64,000 bases of DNA from Cryptomeria japonica (taxonomy: Eukaryota; Streptophyta; Pinopsida; Cupressales; Cupressaceae). The stretch's first letter is position 1, and every line of letters begins with the position of its first letter. The translations under genes were made by a program, and so were the position numbers. The notes beneath the pieces are model-generated. The model saw nothing but the letters and a program-made list of their open reading frames with translations. It did not search any database and was not told the origin of the DNA. Shown piece by piece: positions 1 to 12,612 of this stretch. The stretch is from contig NC_081413.1 of NCBI RefSeq assembly GCF_030272615.1, positions 18,548,285 through 18,612,284 of the forward strand, in the 5' to 3' direction.

Positions 1-2770
1 ATGATGTGGCTATTTGGGACCTCCATGACCCTGATTTGGTTGTGGCTACTGGTAGTGTGGATTTTGCATCTCGTCTGTACAGATTTGATGAATTTGAGCC
101 CTCTTCGGGTACAGGTTCATCTCTCATAGCACATACAGATTTAGTGAGTAAGCTTTGGCATGAGAGATTGGGCCATGTCAATTACAGATATCTTCAGCAG
201 ATGAGTACACAAGCACTTGTTCTTGGGCTCCCATAGATTTCCTGCACTGATGGTGTTTGTCATGGTTGTGTGCTTGGCAAGCATCATAGAGATCCCTTTC
301 TGAAGGGAAGAGCCTCTCGTGCTTTGGCTCCCTTGGAGTTGATTCACAGTGACCTTATGTCATTTCCCACTCCTTCTTTTTCAGGGGCCAAGTATGTACT
401 CACATTTATTGATGACTTCTCCAGATGCACATGGGTGTACTTTCTTAAGTACAAGTCTGATGTCTTTGATTCATTTTGAATCTTCAAGACATATGTAGAG
501 AAGCAGTCTGGCTTTTCTATTTGGCGGATACGTATAGATAATGGGGGGAGTATGTGAATCAGGCTTTCAGAGATTTTTGCACTAAGCATGGTTTGCAACA
601 TCAGTTTACTGTTCCCTACACCCCTCAGCAGAATGGTGTCACTGAACGCAAGAATAGAACTTTACAGAAGATGGCGAATTGTATGATTTAGTCCAGGTCC
701 ATGGATTCATCTTTTTGGGCTGAGGCAATCAATTGTGCCAACTATATTCAGAATCGGATGCCTCACAAGGCTATTAGACATATGACTCCTAAGGAAGCTT
801 GGTCTCATGATAAGCCAGATGTTTCCTTTTCTTGAGTGTTTGGCAGTGAGGCATGGGCCTTTATTCCTGATGCTTAGAGGAAAGCCATGGAGTGGAAGAG
901 CCAACCACTTATTTTTGTTGGCTACTGTGAGGATGTTAAGGTGTATAGGTTGTTTATTCCTAATTCCAGAGAGGTCCTATTTTGACAGGATGTTCAGTTT
1001 GATGAGCGTCTTCCCACAGTGGATACCCCGACTCTAGTGTCTACTCTTCTGCCTACTCCGGCCACTGCACCCCTTTAGAATCTTTTTGAGGATGATTTTG
1101 ATGATGGTGTTGATGATCCACCATCCCCACCTCCACCTCAGATGCCCAAGTGGGCTCGCCTTACTGTTGCGGTGGTAGGTCCTATGGCTGGTGATCCTTC
1201 AAATACTCATCACACTCATTCTCATGCTGTGGGTTCTAGTCTTTTGACTCATGCTATTTAAGATGATCCTCATAAGTTTTTAGAGGTGATAGGTCACCCT
1301 GAGTGGGATTGTGATATGGAGGAGGAGTATTCTTCTTTGATGAGGAATCATACTTGGGATCTCCATCCTCTTCCTAAGGGCAGAAAGATGGTTAGGTGTC
1401 GCTGGTTGTTTCGCACTAAATATGCTGCTGATGGTTCCATTGATAAGTACAAAGCTTGTCTTGTTGCGAAGGGGTTTTCACAGGTTGAGGGTATTGATTA
1501 CTCCGAGACATTTGCCCCTATTGCCAAGATGAATTCCATTCGCTTTGTACTATCTCTTGCAGCTTCTTGGCGTTGGCCTATTTTTCAGATGGATGTGAAG
1601 AGTGCCTTCTTGCACGGGGATCTACAGGAGGAAATCTACATGGAACAACCTCAGGGATTTGTGCAAGATAGTTTTTTGGTTTGTAGACTTTGGCATTCAT
1701 TGTATGGTCTCAAATAGGCCCCTTAGGCTTGGTATGAGAAGATGGACACTTTCTTGCTCTCCATTGGGTTCTCCCACAGTCATTATGATTACACCGTCTA
1801 CATTTAGTTTCTTGAGGGTGACATCTTGATTCTTGTGCTATATGTTGATGATCTTCTCATCATGGGTAGCTCATCCTCTATGATTCAACATATTCAACGT
1901 GCCTTGATGGATCAGTTTGAGATGACAAATCTTGGTCTTTAGGTGATTCAGTCTTCTGATGGGATCTCTCTCTACCAGTAGAAGTATGCTCTTGACATGC
2001 TTTAGCACTTTGACATGCTTGATTGCAAGCCTGATCCTACTCCATTTCAGTCAGGGGTTGTTTTGACTACAGCTTGTCCCACTCCTTCAGTAGATTCTAC
2101 ACCTTACAAGCAGTTGGTTGGTAGTTTGTTGTACCTAACTCACACCCATCCTGATATTTCCTTTGCGGTTGGTCTTGTCTCTCGATTCTCCCATGATCCT
2201 CATGAGAGTCATTGGCAAGCTGCCAAACGTATTTTGAGGTACATTCAGGGCACTAGTACTCATGGCATTCACTATACATCAGGGGAACCTCACATTATTG
2301 GCTTCACTGACTCAGATTGGGCTGGTGATGTCACTAATCAGAAGTCTACTTCTGGCTTTGTTTTCTGTCTTGGCTCTAGTCCTATCATATGGTTTTGCAA
2401 GAAGCAGACTACTCATGCATTATCATCTACAGAGGCTGAGTACCGAGCTGCTGTGCTCGCTATTCAGGAGATCTTATGGCTTTGACAGTTGATGAATGAG
2501 TTTGGTTTTCCTCCTGATAGTCCCACTATTGTATGGTGTGACAATCAGAGTGCTATTCATATTTCCTGCAACCCGGTAGAGCATCAGCGGATGAAGCACA
2601 TTGAGCTTCACATGCATTTCATCCATTAGTTGATTCAGGATGGTGTTCTCATTCTGGAGTACATTCCCACTTCTCAGCAGGTTGCAGACATCTTCACGAA
2701 ACCTTTTGCATCGCCGCACTATCTTCAATTGCGCTCTATGCTTGGGGTGAAGGAAGTTGTCCTTGGGGGG
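1..2770 (+). pseudogene. Element A: decayed Ty1/copia pol (integrase, RT, RNase H)
   Basis: This is the 3' two thirds of a copia polyprotein; the start lies outside the window. Domains run in order. The pre-integrase zinc region carries LWHERLGHVN near 150-190. The integrase core shows its first Asp in HSDL near 350, its second in RIDNGG near 535, and its Glu in TERKN near 645. RT starts near 1286, with [10 protein letters not shown] near 1590 and the YVDD box near 1842. RNase H carries TDSDWAGD near 2310 and STEAEYRA near 2430. The tail DIFTKPF lies near 2690. Integrase is in frame 3 and RT in frame 2, so a frameshift lies between them. In-frame stops occur near 234, 477, 690, 832 and 1716. 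The region is clearly non-functional. The type of its LTR and its RT wording suggest an Ale/Retrofit-like lineage, which is an inference. Confidence 0.93.
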
Positions 2771-2990
2771 TCTTTATGAGGCCTTCCTTCCTTCTTCTTC
2801 TTTCAACATGTTCTTTTATCTCTTTTTGGAGAGGATTTTTTTCCCACTGGGTTTTCTCCTTTGTCTCCGTTTCATAGAGATTTTTGTGTATTTGGGTACC
2901 TGATCAGGCCTTGTTGCCGGGACCCATCTTTCATGCTTTCAGTAGTTTTTCTAGGTTTTAGCTTCTCCCTAAGTCTAGCTTAAGGGGGGG
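2771..2990 (+). other. Element A 3' untranslated region with polypurine tract
   Basis: This is non-coding sequence between the RNase H tail and the LTR. It ends in the purine run AAGGGGGGG at 2982-2990, directly before TGTTAGAG. A polypurine tract in this position primes plus-strand DNA synthesis in LTR retrotransposons. Confidence 0.75.
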
Positions 2991-3286
2991 TGTTAGAGTA
3001 ATTGGGTCTTTACTTGATTAATTAAACAATATTTGTTTAATTCTTTAAGTTCCCAATTACCTTTTTACACTTAAGCTAACATTAGGTGCATATAATTAAT
3101 TATTATGTGCAAGCCTAGGGTTTTCCCTTTTTAGGGTTTCTAAACCTATTAGAGGTTATTTTTGTTTTCATTGTATCATCTTTTCATATACATTTTTTGG
3201 TGAATTGGAGCACTCATATTTTGAAAATATTTTTCCTGTGTTTTGTGTTTTCTTTAGATTTTGCTTCATTGCTTCTCCTTGTAACA
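2991..3286 (+). repeat. Element A 3' LTR (right end uncertain)
   Basis: It starts with TGTTAGAG directly after the polypurine tract. A matching TAACA end is seen at 3282-3286, giving an LTR of about 296 bp, which is short but usual for small copia lineages. The 5' LTR is outside the window, so the right end cannot be confirmed by alignment and could lie as far as about 3423. Confidence 0.6.
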
Positions 3287-3514
3287 GGTTATTCGGCTTG
3301 CAGAAGATCTTCAGGCTACTGTGGGGTTGTATTTTTCAACTCCTATAGGAATCCCCTTGAATTGATATATGTTGATCTATTGATTTAAAATAATTTTCAC
3401 TTATGTTTCTCTTTGTTATTTCACAAGTTTCCACCTAGGTGTTATACTTCAAGCCATAGTTTGGTTTGAACTAAGTTATGAATGTAGCCCATGTTCAGTA
3501 GTGTTTGAACCTAG
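3287..3514 (-). other. Remnant of gypsy element leader between primer site and element A
   Basis: Read on the minus strand, this follows the primer binding site of the gypsy LTR to its right, so it should be the 5' untranslated leader of that element. It has no open frame of note. The rest of the internal region is missing to the left, where element A begins. Some of the left part could still be element A LTR. Confidence 0.4.
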
Positions 3515-3527
3515 GGCTCTGATACCA
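3515..3527 (-). other. Primer binding site, initiator-Met type, of gypsy element
   Basis: GGCTCTGATACCA is the reverse complement of TGGTATCAGAGCC, the plant initiator-Met tRNA primer site. It lies 3 bp from the LTR edge at 3531. This fixes the orientation of the LTR to its right as minus and marks that LTR as a 5' LTR rather than a solo LTR. Confidence 0.85.
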
Positions 3528-3530
3528 AAA

Positions 3531-6323
3531 TGTCATGCAGCTAAAAATAAAATCAGATAGTTTACTTAATCCTTAGATTTATTTTCTGCAAATAATTAGA
3601 ATTGACATAAGTAAATAAGTTTAAACAACAACTATATAATTCTAGAAATTATTAAAATAAACCTTAAAGATAGACATGATATTTTTTTTTGATTTATTTT
3701 CTGCGAATAAATAAAATGACAGTTTCCAATAAAATTAAACAACAACTATAGAAATATGAAATTATTTAAATCAAATAGGCTATTTAACTCTAAATTTTAT
3801 TTTTCTACAAATAAGCATGTGACAGAATTTAATAATTCTAAACAACAACTTTATTTATATAGATTCATTAGAATTTAACCTTAGAGATATGCAATAAGGA
3901 AATAGACTGAACATTTATTTTCAGAATTAACATGCAAAATAAATTTTCATTTTCAAAATTGACATGCATACTACAATATAATTTCAGTAACTATAGGGAA
4001 CTTAATCCAAGATAAACATATTTCTTTTGCAACAAAAATAATACATTTCTTTAGAGTACATTTAAAATACATTATACCCATCAATACAAATGGAATCTCT
4101 CATTTCTATTAAATGAGGACCTTTAATTAAAATAAATATATTTTCTTTTCAAAGTATCTACAACATATAGTTTTACATTCACACTGCTGCAACTTTAAAA
4201 TATAAACTATTCTATTTTCGACTCTTTTCCTGAACCACATAAGTCCAGCAACTTCTACTTGTCCTTTCCTTTTCTTTCAACAACCTACAAATAAATCAAA
4301 AGGGCTATGACCATGGAGTGCTCACCTCCCAGCCTAGGCTAACTAGTAGCCACCCCCGAGCTTGGAGAACCAATCCCTAAACAAGTTACACACATGCAAA
4401 CACAAAAAACAAGGGGAAACAATCACAAACATATTCCCAACCAAGGCTACACTACACCACACAATGTGATGTCTTTTCAAGGGTGGTAGTGGACCAAGTA
4501 CCCTGAGGAGACTGCAAGTATGACAAAACACAAAGCCATCTCATGGGAAACAAATATTTATCATAAGTATAATAACCCCACATCCTTATGCCCCCCAAGG
4601 CATTCATGCCTTATTTCCCTCCTTATGACCCCCAAATGCATAAACAAGCCATGCAGCAATGGTCACATATATATCCCTTGAGATCACTCTCATAACGAGA
4701 TCCTCTCACTCGAGGACTGTCAAACTTCTACCACCCACAAGACCATCCTCTCTCCCAAGAGTAGGAGGCCTTGGTTACTCCCATAACACAGAATGCATAC
4801 AAGAAAACAAAGACATAACGCGTGATAATTTTCACAAACTAAAATGCAAGATAACAACTTTTTCCACACAAACAATCTTTCCAAAATAACATGCAACATG
4901 AAAGAAAACAATACAAAGAGAAGTTTAACCAACCTTCAACTGTCCAAAGGTATGCTAGATCTAGTTGAGGATGAGCAGCCCAATTCCATAATTCCTTGCT
5001 TCTCTACACTTAGCCAAATTCCTACACCAAATCTATCATTTCTTTCAAAATTGCCTTGTCTCCAAAAATGGAGAGTGGGTGATTGCCCGCAAAATCTCTC
5101 ATTCTTACCTAAGAAGACCTTAGTGAGAGTTCTCGCAAGTTTCTAAAATTTGAAAAAGGAAAAAGTCCGAAAAAAGTCAAAAGGGATCTCTCACCAAAAA
5201 GGAAAGTTAACTAACCTAGAAGATGCTTTCTAATTTCAATTTTCGCTCACCTTAGAAAACCCACTTTTTAAGGTGTCTAAATGGTCACATGAGAGTTGTC
5301 ACATGCCTAAAATTACTCCTAACCCTTAGGTATACCTTATGGGCTTTAGGAAACACTTTTAAACTACCCCTAGGAGTCCATTTAACCCCTTTAAACCCCA
5401 TCTGAAGTTAACTTTCGGGTCAAACCTAAGTTGACCACCCCAAAGATTCTCTACTCAAGGAAAATATAAAACCACACTAAATTATTTGAAAAAGCTATGG
5501 TTGAAACAACTCCCTCCAAGAGACAAATTCAAAAATCAAGACATAAATCAATCACATGTGTCAAGTGACACGATAAAATACTTTACAACATTACACATAA
5601 AATTTTTCTTTTGTTGGATTTACACAAATAAATAAATTCAATCTAACACACATGCAACATTTACTTTCACAAATAAAATACGATACAAACGGGGTGTTGT
5701 CTCTCCAAATAAACAAACCCTGGTTTTACGAACATACATAGGTCTAGGTTTGGTTCTCCATAATGTTTCCATGGTCACTTGGATAATTTTCCTGCGCATC
5801 TCAATTACACATTAGTAATTCCAAATAACCTCATATAATATAAAACACATGAATAAGAATACACATCAAACACTCTGCATACAATATACATTTAAACAAA
5901 TCAATACATCTTACATCCAAATAAATCCACATAAGCAATTATCATAATCCTCATAATTTTAATCCATACATAAAACATACATCCTATTTCTATCATCATA
6001 GTGAAGTCTTGCAAATCCAATAATGACATATATCATCTCAAATTTATCCTATTCTGGAATCATATAGAGTTCTATATCATAACACATATAAATGAAGCAT
6101 CAACATACATCAATGTTATCCAAATCATGGAATCTTATAAGTTCTAAATCCATAATACATAAAAATGTACACCTCAGGTGAAATGAATCCGTAACTTGGT
6201 TCAATTACTTTTCTCACCAATCTATCTATCTAACATAGCCCATCTATTGAATTATAGCATTTATTAGTAGGGTCAAACATGGTCAACTAAGTTAATCAAA
6301 GCTTGGTTGGGGAGGGCCTTACA
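3531..6323 (-). repeat. Ty3/gypsy-type 5' LTR, 2.8 kb
   Basis: On the minus strand it runs from TGTAAGGCCC to GCATGACA. The right-hand 2.03 kb (about 4296-6323) aligns by eye with about 27924-29962 of the solo LTR farther right, including the stretches around 4310-4370 and 5690-5800. The remaining 0.76 kb differs strongly from that copy. The TGTGAGGCCC...GCATGACA ends with spacer TTT before the Met primer site resemble Tekay/Del-type chromoviruses; that lineage call is inferred from memory of the family. Short ORFs inside (for example 4844-5146) have no recognisable product. The sequence is AT-rich. Confidence 0.8.
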
Positions 6324-6686
6324 TCTATAGCCTACCTCAATCGGCAATTTGTTCAAGTCTCTACCCATTAATTGACTCAAGCTCAATCTCTAGGATTTGC
6401 GGTCTACCTGCAAACCTTTCTCTGCCTCATGTTCAATGATATGAACAAGGCCACAAGTTGCCTCACTTTCCTTTCCAACCAACGCGTACACAGTCAATAC
6501 TCTCTCCAACAACAGGTTCACAAACCAACTATGATACCATTTGATGCAGTCAAGGTAGGGAGATCTAATGAAGGACATCCCATCCTTGCAACATAACACA
6601 AATACCATGCAAGATATCCTGATAACCCATAATAAAACACCAGATAAAGAAGAAAGAACATCCGGTAAATAGTATGAACACATCTT
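6324..6686. other. Unclassified sequence left of element B, with a degraded primer-site-like motif
   Basis: No gene is seen. ATGATACCA at 6531-6539, followed by TGATGCAG at 6542, looks like a decayed reverse primer site next to an LTR edge. If so, 6542-6691 and 52739-53117 would be one minus-strand LTR split by element B. No second LTR copy is available to prove it. Confidence 0.3.
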
Positions 6687-6691
6687 ATAAC

Positions 6692-9456
6692 TTTTGGCAA
6701 TTGGAGGAATTGTGATAACTCAATGATGAGTGAATAGTACCAAACTAGTATTGAGAGGGGGTGGGGTGAATTAGTACAGACAAAAATATAGTCCTAAACT
6801 GGTTTGACAGCAGACACTTCAAATGACTGGAAGACAGTGACATCGGTTTGAAACAGAGTGCAACCAGTAAAGTGAATAATGTCTGAGACAAGCATTAACC
6901 ATTTACTCACTTCGATTTTCACTCAACTCGAGACTACACTACCAGTTCACTCTTATGCATAAATAGGTAATATATCATCAGAGCATAATAACAACTAGTT
7001 CAACATGTTTTATCGACAGGCATAAAACACAGAACCATCATATGCTTGACAGACAATAGCAAAGCATCACAAGATAAAAGCATCACACATGACACACATA
7101 TTTTTCATGTGGAAACCCAACTGAAAAAAACCATGGTGGGGATGAATACCCACAAGCTATTTTTGAACTCTTTAGAAGTTCACTCTGTTAAGAGCCTTGT
7201 CCGGTTAGAGACATTACAATAGGTTCTGCTAGGAATCGATCCTGTTAAAGATCACCCGGTTAAGGGATGGATACAATACCCGGTTAAGGGTTAAACGCTG
7301 TTAAAGGTTACCTTGTTAGAGGATTTCAAGAACTCAATAGCTAAAGGATTCTGAACTTAGTAGCTTTGAATTACCCTATTAAAGGATTTTCAGCAAGCCG
7401 GTTAAGGCTACCCTGTTAAGGGATTTTCCAACTGTTGAGGTGGTTAGAGATCAATAGGTATTACAATGATATGGTAATAGCACTCAATGCTAATGGAGAT
7501 CCGCTTAATCTCCTCTTCACCTTCTGCACTTACACTCTGCAGGTATCACTTCTCTCCTTTTGGTCTGGCAAGAATTACGTATCCCTTCTCTCGGATACAC
7601 ACACACAACTTTTGCCAACAACCTCAGAAAGAGACACAACATCGACCTTATAGGAAAATAGATAGGTCAGTAGCATAAACCCTAAACCCTAAACTTGTTA
7701 GGTTAAGGAATTCAAACGGTTCAATCCTAACCATTGAGAACACTCCATTAATTGCAACAGTCTTGATCCAATCTCAAGACATTCTCCATCATCCATTTTC
7801 ACTGATTTCATGGCAGCTGATAACCCATTACATGTTATCACCATTTTACAGACTTCACACATTCCTGAGGTAGATAGGAACAATCTCCTTCATGTAAGAT
7901 CCTTCACGCGCACAAGGTTGACATGGAAACATGATCTATTCTTCATTACAATGCTAACTCATCACACAATGTCATTGGTTGAGCCATACAGGCTTGAAGC
8001 ACATCAACTGAAAACCCTGAAGTTGAGACTACCAACCGGTAGTCACACAACGCTTCCATGTGCCGGTTCCCATAACCATATGCTGGTTCACCTTGAACAA
8101 GCACACCGCTTCACTTTGGCACAAATGTCGGTTCACAGTGTTATACCGGTTCTCACATATGCCAGTTCACACCTCTTCAACATATTGACATCAATGACAA
8201 CATACAATGTCATTATGTCTACATACCAGTTCACATAATGCCAACAAATTGATTATGTGTTGCATTGATGTTTTTTGATTGATGGAAACATCGGCTGTTT
8301 TGGTTGTTTACCAACTTCCGGTAGGTTCCAGTAGAGTGCTTAGTTTATGATATTGATCCGGTATTCTCCGACATGCTTTGGCTCATGGATTTGGTTTAGA
8401 TCTATCATTCATGCTATTTAGATGGGTATCATGATTAGTTGGTTTAGGATTTGATGACTCAGGAGCTATCATCTATTCTGGTAAGCCTCTTGGTCACTGG
8501 TAAGGGTTTTGTTGACAGAGCTTTGTTGAAGACCTTTTGATGCACGTGATAAGTGGTGTTGGTGTGACTTCTAGATGTCTTTTAGGATGCTATTGGTTAT
8601 CTTGTTCATATTCCTATTGATAGGTGGCGTTGGATTTGGGTCTGGACCTAATGCTATCTTATTCGGCTAGGTTATGAATCGGTTTATGTAACATGTTGGT
8701 GGATAATCCCGATGCATTACCCATTGGGTTTATTGATCGGATTATGTTGTTTTGGTCTCAGGCCGACTAGAAACTTGGTTGATCATTAGCTAGCAGGTTT
8801 AAGTTATGAATTTATTGTATCATCTTTTACGTGGCCGACCTAAATGTTTAGGTTCTAGGTTGGTATAAATATCATGTAAGATCTCTTTGTAGATCATAGG
8901 GATTTTATGGGTTTTTGGAATATAGGATTATCTGTGTGCAAATAAAGTTGTAATTATATGGAGAGGATTTGGTTGATCATAGGTGATCGAATTGGGTTGG
9001 TGTAAGAGATTTAAGACCTCTGGTATTGAGCTTAACCAAAAATTTACTCAGGCATAGGAGATGCTATTCTTGCAGCTCATTCTTCTTTCAAATTGTAATT
9101 TGGATTTATTTTGTAGTCAGTGAGGCTCCTTTTGTGATGAGGAGTGTGCTCTAGGCTATTGGCCTTCCTGCATGTGCATGCCCCTCTTATTGTAACCACA
9201 TACTTACTGCAAAAGTATTATCTAACTGTGGGTAGGCTTGCCACCGTGGTTTTTCCCTTTATCAAGTTTTCCACATATAAATCTTGGTGTTATATTTTTT
9301 GCATGGTTGGTACATGTTATGTGGTTTATATTTGTGCTTAATTGTTATATCTGCTATTCTAGTAATAAGGTTTTAATGCTTAAAGTTCTATAATCTACTG
9401 ACAACTCATTCAACCTCCCCTCTTAGTTATCCTCCAGTTATCTGAGCTGTCTAACA
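6692..9456 (+). repeat. Element B 5' LTR, interrupted by a solo LTR
   Basis: The LTR starts at 6692 (TTTTGGCAATTGG, against TGTTGGCAATTAG in the 3' LTR). It is broken at 6713 by a solo LTR, resumes at 8247 and ends in CTGTCTAACA at 9456. Its own length is about 1,226 bp; the 3' LTR is 1,142 bp because it lacks about 85 bp around 52095. A TATA-like TATAAAT lies at 8864-8870 and the conserved C-run of these LTRs at about 9413-9420. Confidence 0.88.
6713..8246 (-). mobile_element. Solo LTR (family T), TSD AATTG
   Basis: This 1,534-bp LTR begins TGATAACTCAATG and ends TGCCAACA on the plus strand, so its sense is minus. It is flanked by AATTG at 6708-6712 and 8247-8251. It sits 21 bp inside the start of the element B 5' LTR. 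A second copy of the family is the solo LTR at 34637-36253. No internal sequence or primer site is present, so it is a product of LTR-LTR recombination. It holds a degenerate repeat run (7190-7440) and a triple telobox-like stretch at 7676-7694. ORFs inside (7435-7678, 7810-8238) are not supported as genes. Confidence 0.9.
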
Positions 9457-9458
9457 AT

Positions 9459-9471
9459 TGGTATCAGAGCC
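9459..9471 (+). other. Element B primer binding site (initiator-Met tRNA)
   Basis: TGGTATCAGAGCC lies 2 bp after the 5' LTR end at 9456. It is a perfect match to the usual plant copia primer site. Confidence 0.93.
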
Positions 9472-9512
9472 TGGTCCTCTTTGCAAAAGCTTAACAACTT
9501 GAGGAAGATCCT

Positions 9513-10524
9513 ATGGTGTCTAATAGTGCAAGTTCATCTATTGCTATTTTCCGGAGATAAATTCCTAGGCTTGATGGAATAAATTACAAAGTATAGAAGA
9601 TTCAGATGGAGACTCATCTGAGATGTCTTGGCAAGGAGATTTAGGAGATCATTGAGAATGGTTATTTACTCATAATCCAACATCTAGAAATCCTCCTCCG
9701 ACAGGATTGGACAAGGACATTGAAAATGATTGTAGAGCTAGAGAAGCTCTTTTGTGTGCACTTTCTGATCAACAAATCATGGGACTATCTGACAAATCAA
9801 CTGCGAAGGCTATATGGAATAAATTGGAGACTTTGAATGAAGGTGACCCTACTATTAAAATTGATAAACTTGATGGTTATAGGGTGAGATATGAGAACCT
9901 GAAGATAGAAGAAGATGAAAGGATTACTGCTTTTATGGAGAGAGTTAATGAGATTGTCATGGGAATTCAATGCTATGGTGGATCTCTGAGTGAAGATGAA
10001 ATATTTTCTAAAGTATTGAGAGCTTTGCCATTAGATTATAAGATGAAGGCTACTACAATTAATGAGTTGAGAACTATGGCAAACACCTCTGTTAATAGGG
10101 ATACCTTGGTTGGGAAGTTATTTGCTTTTGAGCTTGAGGAATTCAGTCCTCCTTGAGTTGCAAAATTTGAACCTTCTTTTCATGCATCTACATCATCTAT
10201 CCACAAGAGTGATTGGAAAACCTTATATGCTAAGGAACTGGAGGAAATGAAGAAAGAAGATGAAGAGTTTGAGTAAATTGAAGCCCTATTTGCTAGAAAA
10301 GTACCTAAAGGTCTTGTAGGAAGTAAGTATGAAGGAAAATCAACTTTTAAATGTTTTGCATGTAATAAGATAGGTCATTTGCATCTAGATGTCCTGAAAG
10401 GAATTCAAGATTTGAGGAAAGAGTTAGAAGATATTTTGGACCTAACCATGATTATCAGAACAAGTATAAGTACAGGAGAAACAAAGACAAATCATGCTAC
10501 TATGCTAATGAGGAAGGTGTGACT
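9513..10524 (+). pseudogene. Element B gag (UBN2-type capsid and zinc knuckle), broken
   Basis: The first ATG after the primer site is at 9513. The N-terminal part is closed by stops near 9558, 9594 and 9642. The open part 9707-10156 is a typical copia gag (UBN2 family): AIWNKLETL near 9812, then ALPLDYKMKATTINEL near 10025 and VGKLFAFELEEF near 10110. A zinc knuckle starts CFACNKIGHL near 10353 and then loses frame. The frame runs into the solo LTR at 10525, and the protein continues beyond it at 11603. Gag forms the virus-like particle; this copy cannot make a complete one. Confidence 0.85.
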
Positions 10525-11602
10525 TGTTAGTAACCAGAAGGACAACTAAGAGGGGGGGGGGGTGAATTAGTTGTCAATGAATTTCATTCCAATAATAACT
10601 TAATTCAACTTAATGCTGGTTAACATATTAGCAGTTAATATCAATACTAGTAAACGTAATGCATGAAACAGAAAGAGAAACAACATCCACAACACATAAC
10701 ACAAATATTTTTGACGTGGAAACCCTGTAAGGGGAAAAACCATGGTGGGAAACCTTACCCACAATTAGATGATACTACTACAGATAGTATTCGTATATAA
10801 ATGGGGTCTGTACATGCAGAAAGGCCAACTTCCTAGAGCACACTGCTCAAATGGGAGTCACAATGACTACAATAGGATGGTTAAATTCTAGAATAATGTA
10901 TTGCTTCAAAGTGTATCCACAATGTTGGATTCAGTACCGGTTTAAGCTCTAATAAACACCTTCAAACATTCCTTGAACCTTTTCTATGGTCTGCTCATAT
11001 GATCTTCAATATTCGAACATGCCATGTTACAATACCATACCATAACCACAATTCCACACTCTATCTCACAAATGAGTTTTTACATTTATACAAAACCTAA
11101 GACCAAATGTGTAGGTCGGCTCACTAAGAATATTACAATAAAATTAGTTACAAATAAGACTTGATGCGATACAACATGCTGGATCGATACAGTTATAAAA
11201 ATATCCAATCAATAAATCATCTATATAACGTGCCATGCTGATCTGGAATAGATAACACATATCGGTCCATAACCTAGACCAATCTACCGGTAACAACAAA
11301 TATGTTAACCCGATTAGACCAATAACCAAAATACCAAAACCAAATATCCAAACCATGTCTTTGACATAATCAAGTGATGTTTAGATGATAAAAAGTCATC
11401 ATAAGTATCGGTGAACCATATAACCTGTTGATGAGCATATACCGATGACTATGCATAAGTACTAACCTTGTCGGTGAACACAATGTGCCAGTTCAATAGT
11501 AAACCAATATAACCATAGTGCCAAATCAACAATGTAGATCTCTTTAAGGATAAGTGTTGACATCAATGACAAGATCAATGCAACACATCCATAATACAAC
11601 CG
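10525..11602 (-). mobile_element. Solo LTR of the element B family inside element B gag, TSD TGACT
   Basis: On the plus strand it begins TGTTAGTAACC and ends near CATAATACAACCG, the reverse complement of the element B LTR type. TGACT lies at 10520-10524 and 11603-11607, and the gag-protease frame is preserved across the insertion if one TGACT is dropped. The right LTR end (expected CAACA) has decayed to CAACCG. Length is about 1,078 bp. The conserved LTR core lies at about 10711-10750 and a G-run at 10551-10561. Confidence 0.85.
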
Positions 11603-12612
11603 TGACTACCTCTGATGATGATCTGACACAAGATTCAACTATTGGATCCGGCAATAGAAAGGAATGGGTATTTTTGGCTATCAAGGAAGATGATCCGGTA
11701 CCTGAAGAAAAGGTCCTTGCTACTAAAATTGAAGACAAGGATGAATTGGTGATAGACAGTGGATGTTCACATCATATGATTGGAGATAAAAAGAAATTTC
11801 TATCTTTGCAAGAATTTGATGTTGGTCTGGTCAGATTTGGAGATGATAAAGTATGTATGATCAAGGGAAGAGGAACTATATCACTGGATGATAAGCATGA
11901 TACTAATAATGTTTATTATGTTTAAGGTTTAAGGCATAATATTTTGAGTGTAGGACAATTGGTGGATAAGGGATTTCAGTTACAGTTCAAGGATGGAAAA
12001 TGCAAGATTATCAACAGATTTGGATTGGAGATTGCAACCGGTACTCAGACTAAAGGTAACATCTTTCATTTGAATTTCGGTGAGAAGATATGTTTGATTG
12101 CACAAATTGATGAGAGTTGTTTATGGCATAAGAGGTTGTGTCATGTGAATTTTGATTACATTTTAAAGATTAGTTTTACTAGGGAAGTTAGAGATATACC
12201 TAAGATTGTGAAGCCCTATAATCCAATATGTAAGGAATGTCAAATAGAAAAGCAAGTGAAAACTTCTTTTAAGATTATACAAGAAAAATCTAATGATGTT
12301 CTTGATCTTATTCATACTGATTTGTGTGGTCCTGCTAGAATCAAAAGTTTTTAGGGTGATAGATATTTTATGCTAATAATTGATGAGTATTATAGAATGA
12401 TGTGGGTTTCTTTTCTAAGGGAGAAATTTGAAGCATTTGAAAAGTTCAAAATATTTAAAGCTAAAGTCGACATAGAGATAGAATTGAAGATTAAATGCTT
12501 AAGGTCAGATCAGGGTGGACAAGTCACATCTAGTGAATTTAACAGTTATTGTGAAAGGAATGGGATAAGGAGAAAGTTATCTACACCCCAGACACCTCAG
12601 CAAAATGAAGTT
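11603..12612 (+). pseudogene. Element B protease and integrase N-terminal half
   Basis: The aspartic protease carries the motif DSGCSHHM near 11755 (the copia form of D-S/T-G). The pre-integrase zinc region is LWHKRLCHVNF near 12121, with Cys pairs in CKECQ near 12230. The integrase core starts with LIHTDLCGP near 12306 (first catalytic Asp) and has its second Asp in RSDQGG near 12508. In-frame stops occur at 11923-11925 and 12352-12354. The frame ends after TPQQN at about 12612, where solo LTR H begins; the C-terminal half resumes at 49104. Confidence 0.9.

Noticed and set aside
3197-3388. 63-codon ORF after element A
   Set aside because: It spans the LTR and its edge, has hydrophobic chance composition and no homology that I recognise.
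4844-5146. 100-codon ORF in the gypsy LTR
   Set aside because: No recognisable domain, and the related LTR at 25557-29962 does not keep it.
7676-7694. Interstitial telomere
   Set aside because: Less than three units, inside an LTR family, so a telobox-like motif is more likely.
7810-8238. 142-codon ORF
   Set aside because: It lies wholly inside a solo LTR and is not kept in the second copy at 34637-36253.
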